Shown one piece after another: positions 59,323-64,000 of a DNA stretch of 64,000 nucleotides (position 1 is its first letter; every line of letters begins with the position of its first letter). The position numbers and the translations under genes were made by a program. The notes under the pieces are model-generated. The model was not told the DNA's origin, made no database searches, and worked only from the letters and a program-made list of their open reading frames with translations. This DNA comes from Rhizobium sullae (GTDB lineage: Bacteria > Pseudomonadota > Alphaproteobacteria > Rhizobiales > Rhizobiaceae), in assembly GCF_025200715.1 (NCBI RefSeq), contig NZ_CP104144.1, forward strand, positions 1,612,001 through 1,676,000. Reading direction: 5' to 3'.

Positions 59323-59498
59323 ATCCTCACCTCCCCACCGCCTTCGCCAGGCGGACGAGCATATATACGAAATAGCATCGACGGATAGCGCAAGCATCGC
59401 CACATCCGCAAACTTCGTTTTTCTCTACAGATGAGATCGTGAGCTCGGCGAGGGTGTCTATTCGAGTAGACGCCTTAGTGGGCCACTTGGCGGCCCTC

Positions 59499-60005
59499 TT
59501 AGCATTTTGAGAGAATATCATTGACAACGCTGGCGAGCGGCGCAGTGGCGTCGATGCTCATCGCGTTCTTCGGAGTGTCCTCTTGCGTTGTGTGCAGCCG
59601 CACAATGGCTTCTCGTTCGCCTGGCTTTCCGCCAAACCCTCTGCTGGAAAGCCGGCTGTTCAGCGTGTCCAGATCGACGTTGAGAACGAAAACGCCGTCA
59701 AACAGATCAATAAAGCAATGGAAATTCCTGGAGCCGCCGCAGAAGAAGGTGATCGGGTGGCTTCGATCGGCGACCAGCGATTTGACTTTGTCGACGTTCC
59801 AAAGGTGGTGCTTGTGCCCAAAGGGCACATCCAGAATGTACTCGTGCGCAGAGCCGTCCAGCGGTTCACCCGTTTCTGGATCGCCTTTATAAGCCAACTC
59901 GCGGTCGCCATGGATAAGGTGGTGGCCGCGCCGCTGCAGCTCGGTGGCGACTGAGGTCTTGCCCGTCCCAGAAACGCCTTCGATCAAATAGTTCTTAACG
60001 CCCAT
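59499..60005 (-). CDS. P-loop small-molecule kinase-like ATPase
   Basis: A 168-residue P-loop protein: Walker A IEGVSGTGKTSVATEL at residues 8-23, then HLIHGDRELAYKGDPETG and the VFVLNVDLDTLNSRLSSRG block with the Arg-rich lid. The pattern is that of shikimate/nucleoside-kinase-like proteins, but no substrate motif is decisive. The ATG at 60005 is used; a TTG two codons earlier is also possible. The histidine kinase gene follows 176 bp downstream on the same strand. Confidence 0.82.
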   Translation of the reverse strand: MGVKNYLIEGVSGTGKTSVATELQRRGHHLIHGDRELAYKGDPETGEPLDGSAHEYILDVPFGHKHHLWNVDKVKSLVADRSHPITFFCGGSRNFHCFIDLFDGVFVLNVDLDTLNSRLSSRGFGGKPGEREAIVRLHTTQEDTPKNAMSIDATAPLASVVNDILSKC

Positions 60006-60332
60006 TTCCAACCCGATTTGGAAAGCTTGTTCACGCCGCCGAAAGCGACAACTGCGGTCATGGGAAGCTAATGTGAGAACGGCAAGACATTAATCACGGG
60101 GCGTCTCGGTGATAGCTTCCGGGCGCGAAGGTGCTGCTTGGCGTTGTTGCTCGAGTGTTCGCATTTAGGATGCAACGTCGAGGCGCTAAGCGACCGAGAC
60201 GGGGCGAAACGCTGATACCCCGGCACCGCATCTGCGGGCCATCGGCGGTGGGAGCGCGGCGTCCTGATCGGAGGATCCGCCCCCGCAAGGATGGGATGGC
60301 GTTGGGCTACTAGCTCTGCGCCATAGGAATCG
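60006..60332. other. Intergenic region, 327 bp
   Basis: Between the P-loop gene start and the MBL gene stop. It should hold the P-loop gene promoter and the 3' end of the MBL transcript. Small open frames on both strands have neither ribosome-binding site nor motif. Nothing is called. Confidence 0.45.
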
Positions 60333-61298
60333 TCAAAGCATGAACGTCTTGCCGACCGCGCATGGAACGATCCTATCGCCATAGGCAGCCGCAAGTGCGC
60401 TCACGGCGCGCCAACCCGTGCAGTGCCCGGGTGATATCAATTGCAGGTCAAACTGCGCCAGCGCTTCGACCGTCTCCGGGATTATTGGCTCGGTGACACC
60501 AGAGAGGTGGAAGCCGCCAAACACGCCATAGAGCGGGATATTCGGAAACCGTGCCTGGGCGTGCGTCAGAACGTTGATCAGGCCGGCGTGCGAGCAGGCG
60601 GTGAAGACGACTTGCCCCTTGCCGGCCACGTTGATCGCCACGAAACGCTCGTCCGGCATTACCTCGTCCGGCTCCCAACTGCCTGCCGCGGTTTGGCGAT
60701 ATTGGCCGGGAAAACCGCGTTCGAACCGGGTCACGCGAGGGATTTCGCCGCTCACATAGAACGTCTCGTCAAAAAGTAGCTGCTCGTCTCGGGTAACGAT
60801 GACATCGGCGCCGTTTCCGGACAGGACATCCACGCTTGGCACCAGCTCCATCGGTCGAAATTGCCCATCGCTGGATTTGGTCGCGCGCAAAGCGAACATA
60901 TCGGGATGCATGTAGGTCGGGACGGGCTGCCCACCATTGCCCATCGTGATCATCTGGAGGGCGCGCGGCATTGCTCCCCCATGATCCCAGTGACCATGCG
61001 ACAGCATCACCGCGCCAACTTCCCCGAGATCGACGCCGAGCCTGACCACGTTGCGCTCAAACACCCATTCCTCGGGCCCGGTGTCGAACAGGAGCGTGCG
61101 GCTGGCGGATCCGGTCCGGGCGGCGATCAAGCAGGAAAGCCCATGCGCGGCGCAGCACAGGCATTTCCCGGACAGCCATCGCATCCCACGACGGCGATGG
61201 CGGGCGAACTCGGTCTCGACGAAACCAGGATTCGACGAGAGACTGTCGGTCGCGTTGTCGACCAGAAACATGACTTCTGCCGTGTCAACGACTCTCAT
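60333..61298 (-). CDS. MBL-fold metallohydrolase (dihydropterin synthase-like subgroup)
   Basis: A 321-residue metallo-beta-lactamase-fold protein. The metal motif is MLSHGHWDHGGAMP (HxHxDH); further ligands are in FTACSHAGLINVL and ISPGHCTGW. This arrangement (SHGHWDHGG plus ACSHAG and GGFHL) is that of the archaeal tetrahydromethanopterin-related MBL group widespread in bacteria; the bacterial substrate is unknown. The start at 61298 fits the N-terminus; the frame extends to 61340. A dyad at 61324-61354 lies 26 bp upstream. Confidence 0.9.
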   Translation of the reverse strand: MRVVDTAEVMFLVDNATDSLSSNPGFVETEFARHRRRGMRWLSGKCLCCAAHGLSCLIAARTGSASRTLLFDTGPEEWVFERNVVRLGVDLGEVGAVMLSHGHWDHGGAMPRALQMITMGNGGQPVPTYMHPDMFALRATKSSDGQFRPMELVPSVDVLSGNGADVIVTRDEQLLFDETFYVSGEIPRVTRFERGFPGQYRQTAAGSWEPDEVMPDERFVAINVAGKGQVVFTACSHAGLINVLTHAQARFPNIPLYGVFGGFHLSGVTEPIIPETVEALAQFDLQLISPGHCTGWRAVSALAAAYGDRIVPCAVGKTFML

Positions 61299-61323
61299 GG
61301 AAGCGGCCCGCCTGAAAACGCGT

Positions 61324-61354
61324 GGAGCCACTGTACCCATTTCGGGTACGCTCC
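61324..61354. promoter_or_regulatory. Two-step dyad upstream of the MBL gene
   Basis: GTACCC (61333-61338) and GGGTAC (61344-61349) flank ATTTC; outside, GGAGC (61324-61328) and GCTCC (61350-61354) pair as well, with a 4-base bulge (CACT) on one side only. It lies 26 bp before the MBL start codon, so it is either an operator over the promoter or a leader hairpin. Confidence 0.45.
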
Positions 61355-61619
61355 GATAGGCATCCGAGGCATATGCTTTTTCTTGTGTCGATCTTGCGCG
61401 GTGTCCAAAGGGTCAGCCTTCAGTGGAGACCTGAAAGGGCTGCTTCATTTTTGCCAGGTCGGCGGCGCCCACGGGAGCGGCGCGATACTATCTGCTTTTA
61501 GCGCGAAGCCGCCGAAGGGTTCGTTGCAGTCGGCCCGAAGACGAAGCCGACATCCATAGGTGGCCACCTGTCAGGCGACGAAAGGACATTGCCGATAGTC
61601 GCCTTCTTCCTCAATCAGA

Positions 61620-62023
61620 CGACGTGGTGATCACATCGATGTTGCCGCGGGTAACTTTCGAATACGGACATGTCCTGATGTGCCGCATCGACCAAGCCCG
61701 CGTGACATCGGGCTCCAGTCCCGGCAAGCTGATATTCAGGCGAGCCTGCAAGAAGTAGGAACCAGCGACCTAACAAAGGTCCACCTCCGCGTCGACGTTC
61801 GGGGGCATTGTTGTTTTGAGCTTGCGGGCGGCGAGCGCCATTGCGCCTCGAAGCACGCTGACCAGCCAGCGGCGAGCAACTGCTCCGGATTGGTACCACC
61901 ACCGGGCCGGCTAGGTGTCGAAAGCTTGATGTCAAGGCGGCCGTCGGAACTACGTGACGCGCCGTCCCGGCCTCCTGTCGTGTGGGTCTTTGCAGTATAA
62001 TATGGGTTGTCGATCTGGGGCAC
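61620..62023 (-). pseudogene. Organic hydroperoxide resistance (Ohr/OsmC) pseudogene with several frameshifts
   Basis: A GTG at 62023 with GAGGAG upstream starts YYTAKTHTTGGRDG, SSDGRLDIKLSTPSRPGGG and TNPEQLLAAGWSACFEA, the Ohr N-terminal half including the first catalytic Cys. From there the family continues in another frame (ALAARKLKTTMPPNVDAEVDL, then a stop), and later blocks (NISLPGLEPDV; GLVDAAHQ; CPYSKVTRGNIDV with the second Cys) are spread over further frames. At least three frameshifts are needed, so this gene is inactive. No OhrR regulator is present. Confidence 0.8.
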
Positions 62024-62314
62024 GGTCGGCTCCTCGCGTTGTGCGTTAATCTGTTCGCACTCGCCAATCGAATGCCGTGAGCAAGTGTGGGCAAATGGCA
62101 TCGCGAAGATATCGAACGATGATATCGCCGATACTTTAGGATCGCTCCCGAGACCTCTGGCCGACACGGGAGGAACTTTCCGTGGAAAGCGGTATGGAGA
62201 ATGAGCAGGTGGCACCAGGTATTTCGGCATCTAAACACAACTTGCTCGGCTCCCCATTTGATCATAGACATTTTGAGAGATAGAGATTAATGTTGCTTTA
62301 TCAGTTGGTTATCC

Positions 62315-62351
62315 TTGACTTGTGTCCGAAACATGCATATTGATTCGGACA
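62315..62351 (+). promoter_or_regulatory. abiEi promoter with inverted-repeat operator
   Basis: TTGACT (62315-62320) is a good -35 box; 17 bases later TATTGA (62338-62343) is a weak -10. An inverted repeat TGTCCGAA (62323-62330) / TTCGGACA (62344-62351), perfect over 8 bp with 13-base spacer, covers the promoter and ends 11 bp before the abiEi ATG. AbiEi antitoxins repress their own promoter by binding such repeats. Confidence 0.6.
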
Positions 62352-62362
62352 GGAGAACATCC

Positions 62363-62959
62363 ATGGAAGAAGTGAAGAGCATTATCAGCCAACGGCTTCG
62401 CCGGGCACCTGCAGGCAAGATTGTGACCCCGAAGGAGTTCCTTTCCTTCGGGTCTCGAACTGCTGTTGACAAGACATTCAGTCGGCTTGCGGCAGCCGGG
62501 AAGATTATCCGTGTAGCGCGAGGAATGTATGTAGCCCCTCAGGAAAGCGAGTTCGGCACTTACCCGCCGTCTGCCGAAAAAGTCGTCAGCTCGTACGGGA
62601 AAATCACTGGCGAGAGGATCGTCCCCAGCGGAGCGAGGGCGGCCAATAATCTAGGCCTGACCACACAAGTACCTGTGGAAGAGCTTTTCCTCACAACCGG
62701 AAAGGCAAGGACTCTGATGCTCGGACGCAGGAAGGTCTTCCTGAAACATGCCCCTTCCTGGCAGACGGCAATGCCGAACTCTAAGGCAGGTGAAGCTATC
62801 AGGGCGATTGCACACATGGGCCCGCAGCGCGCAGCGTCCTTCGCAAAAGCGGTACGCAGCAAGCTGACCACCAGGGAGTGGGAGCAGGTTTCCAAGATGA
62901 AGCCAAGCGTTCCTGCCTGGATGGTAAATGCAATCAACGAGGCGGAACTTGCCAACTAA
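62363..62959 (+). CDS. AbiEi-type antitoxin (DUF6088-like), type IV toxin-antitoxin
   Basis: A 198-residue protein. An N-terminal winged-helix region (about residues 1-70; IVTPKEFLSFGSRTAVDKTFSRLAAAGKIIRVARGMYV) is followed by GERIVPSGARAANNLGLTTQVPVEELFLTTGKART, typical of AbiEi/DUF6088 antitoxins. It should repress its own promoter and neutralise the AbiEii toxin without forming a stable complex. AGGAG lies 7 bp before the ATG at 62363. It overlaps the toxin gene by 32 bp. Lower GC than the surroundings suggests horizontal transfer. Confidence 0.88.
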   Translation: MEEVKSIISQRLRRAPAGKIVTPKEFLSFGSRTAVDKTFSRLAAAGKIIRVARGMYVAPQESEFGTYPPSAEKVVSSYGKITGERIVPSGARAANNLGLTTQVPVEELFLTTGKARTLMLGRRKVFLKHAPSWQTAMPNSKAGEAIRAIAHMGPQRAASFAKAVRSKLTTREWEQVSKMKPSVPAWMVNAINEAELAN

Positions 62960-63956
62960 TTTTCTTGAATTGGACTGGAATGCCCAGGAACGGGCGCTCA
63001 GTTTCGCCTCGAATGAACTCAATCAGGCTCCGCACATCCTGGAGAAGGACGTGATGGTCGTATGGGTTCTCAACGCCGTTTTCAGGTCGAACTTCGGTGA
63101 GGCGCTGTCATTCAAGGGCGGCACGTCGCTGTCAAAGGCATACGGTTTGATTGACAGATTTTCGGAAGATGTGGATTTAACCTATGACATCCGGCGCTTC
63201 CTTCCGGGGATGAATTTCGACGAGGATGGGATTCCGCCGAGCAGGAGTCAGCAGAGCAAGCTGACAAAGGCGGTGCGCGAGAAGCTCCCGGAGTGGATTC
63301 GCAATGACCTGTCGCCTGTCCTTGAAGAAGCTATAGCGAAGGACGGGCTTCGCGCCAAGCTTGTGCAGACGACCGAGGAGACTCTCAATGTGGATTTCGA
63401 AAGCCATTTCTCGGGCCACAGCTACGTCCGTTCATCGGTGCTTCTGGAATTTGGCGCTCGCTCTACCGGCGAGCCAACAATTTCGAAGAATATCGAGTGT
63501 TATGCTCAGCACACAATTCCCAAAGTGGCCTTTCCGACCGCCACTGTGCGGACCATGAGGGTCGAGCGGACGTTCTGGGAGAAGGCAACAGCAGCGCACG
63601 TCTACAGTTTGCAGGAGAACCTAAAGAAGGACAGGTTCTCGCGCCATTGGCACGACCTCCACTACATCTTCAAGTCTCCCCACTGGGAGGTTGTTCGAAA
63701 CGACAAGGAGATCGCAAAGAAGGTTGCGGTACATAAATCGTTCTTCTTCGCCGAAAAGGACAAGGGCGGGGCCTTTATTAATTATAAGGCGGCCGTGGAG
63801 GGCAATATTAGGATCATTCCCGACGGTTCAGCTCTCAAAGAGCTTCGCGACGACTACAGAATGATGCAGGTGAGCCAGATCGTTCGCGAAGGTGCGCCGT
63901 CTTTTGACGAAATTCTCGAAAGCTGTGCCGTGATGGAGCGCGAGCTAAACATTTAA
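62928..63956 (+). CDS. AbiEii/AbiGii-family nucleotidyltransferase toxin
   Basis: A 342-residue toxin of the minimal nucleotidyltransferase group. The GGTSLSKAYGLIDRFSEDVDLTYD region holds the family signature: Gly-Gly-Thr-Ser and the Asp-x-Asp of the catalytic site (about residues 65-88). A later block, TMRVERTFWEKATAAHVY, is also conserved in the family. Toxins of this type stop growth by nucleotidylating tRNA or similar targets, in phage defence or plasmid maintenance. Start uncertain: ATG 62928 (32-bp overlap) or TTG 62949 with GAGGCGGA upstream. Its stop is the last feature of the window. Confidence 0.9.
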   Translation: MQSTRRNLPTNFLELDWNAQERALSFASNELNQAPHILEKDVMVVWVLNAVFRSNFGEALSFKGGTSLSKAYGLIDRFSEDVDLTYDIRRFLPGMNFDEDGIPPSRSQQSKLTKAVREKLPEWIRNDLSPVLEEAIAKDGLRAKLVQTTEETLNVDFESHFSGHSYVRSSVLLEFGARSTGEPTISKNIECYAQHTIPKVAFPTATVRTMRVERTFWEKATAAHVYSLQENLKKDRFSRHWHDLHYIFKSPHWEVVRNDKEIAKKVAVHKSFFFAEKDKGGAFINYKAAVEGNIRIIPDGSALKELRDDYRMMQVSQIVREGAPSFDEILESCAVMERELNI

Positions 63957-64000
63957 GCGGCAGCGGATCGCTGCGATACCGAGGATCAAGCCCCAGTGCG

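Noticed and set aside
59453..59474. Small hairpin GGTGTCTA/TAGACGCC between the P-loop and histidine kinase genes
   Set aside because: Contains a wobble pair and no T-tract, and lies 20 bases or more from any stop codon; too weak to call a terminator.

Overview
The window is about 60% GC, with dense operons, many ATGA-type gene overlaps and an unusually high share of solute importers. Gene content (panC-panB, CUT1, CUT2 and Dpp ABC systems, a TakP-type TRAP system, LacI, IclR and GntR regulators) points to an alphaproteobacterium of the Rhizobiaceae, most likely Rhizobium or a close relative. The mixture of catabolic islands with panC-panB fits an accessory replicon (chromid or megaplasmid) rather than a core chromosome; this is inference. 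No rRNA, tRNA, CRISPR array or intact insertion sequence was seen.

Layout. 1-5.6 kb: three oxidoreductase/hydrolase genes, a DUF899 protein and panC-panB. 5.9-19.8 kb: a C4 sugar-acid island with all five enzymes of the L-threonate and D-erythronate routes (LtnD, DenD, OtnI, OtnK, OtnC), extra dehydrogenases, a complete CUT1 importer, a LacI and a GntR regulator. 19.9-21.6 kb: small CBS-domain, DUF2267 and YbhB genes. 22.0-27.7 kb: a fucoside system (CUT1 importer without its own ATPase, cytoplasmic GH29 alpha-L-fucosidase, divergent LacI) with two copies of one operator. 27.8-35.97 kb: an unassigned catabolic island with a TenA-like protein, a BtpA/SgcQ protein, a PfkB kinase, a GATase-like protein, a phosphotriesterase homologue, a CUT2 importer and a LacI regulator behind tandem operators. 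This is the best candidate in the window for an undescribed pathway.

36-39.5 kb: an HtrA-like protein that has lost its catalytic triad, a PPP-family phosphatase, then a graveyard of accessory genes: a DUF4037-like remnant, a long dyad, a frameshifted mazEF pair with its operator still intact, and a lone ParD. 39.7-46.8 kb: an RraA/HMG-aldolase-like enzyme and an IclR regulator divergent from a five-gene Dpp-type importer. 46.8-49.2 kb: a lysE exporter with a short duplicate scar, a VOC protein and a DUF1796 protein followed by interleaved complementary segments. 49.4-53.5 kb: a second CUT2 importer split between two divergent operons, with an NAD-dependent epimerase. 53.8-59.3 kb: a TRAP importer (Q-M-P order) downstream of a Cache-domain histidine kinase/NarL-type regulator pair, with a perfect 24-bp palindrome between. 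59.5-64 kb: a P-loop kinase-like gene, an MBL-fold hydrolase, a decayed ohr/osmC gene and an AbiEi/AbiEii toxin-antitoxin pair.

Logic. Most sections repeat one plan: importer, one or a few enzymes, and a regulator whose likely operator can be seen as a dyad in the adjoining promoter region. Function calls rest on motif reading without database searches; substrates are inferences unless stated otherwise.
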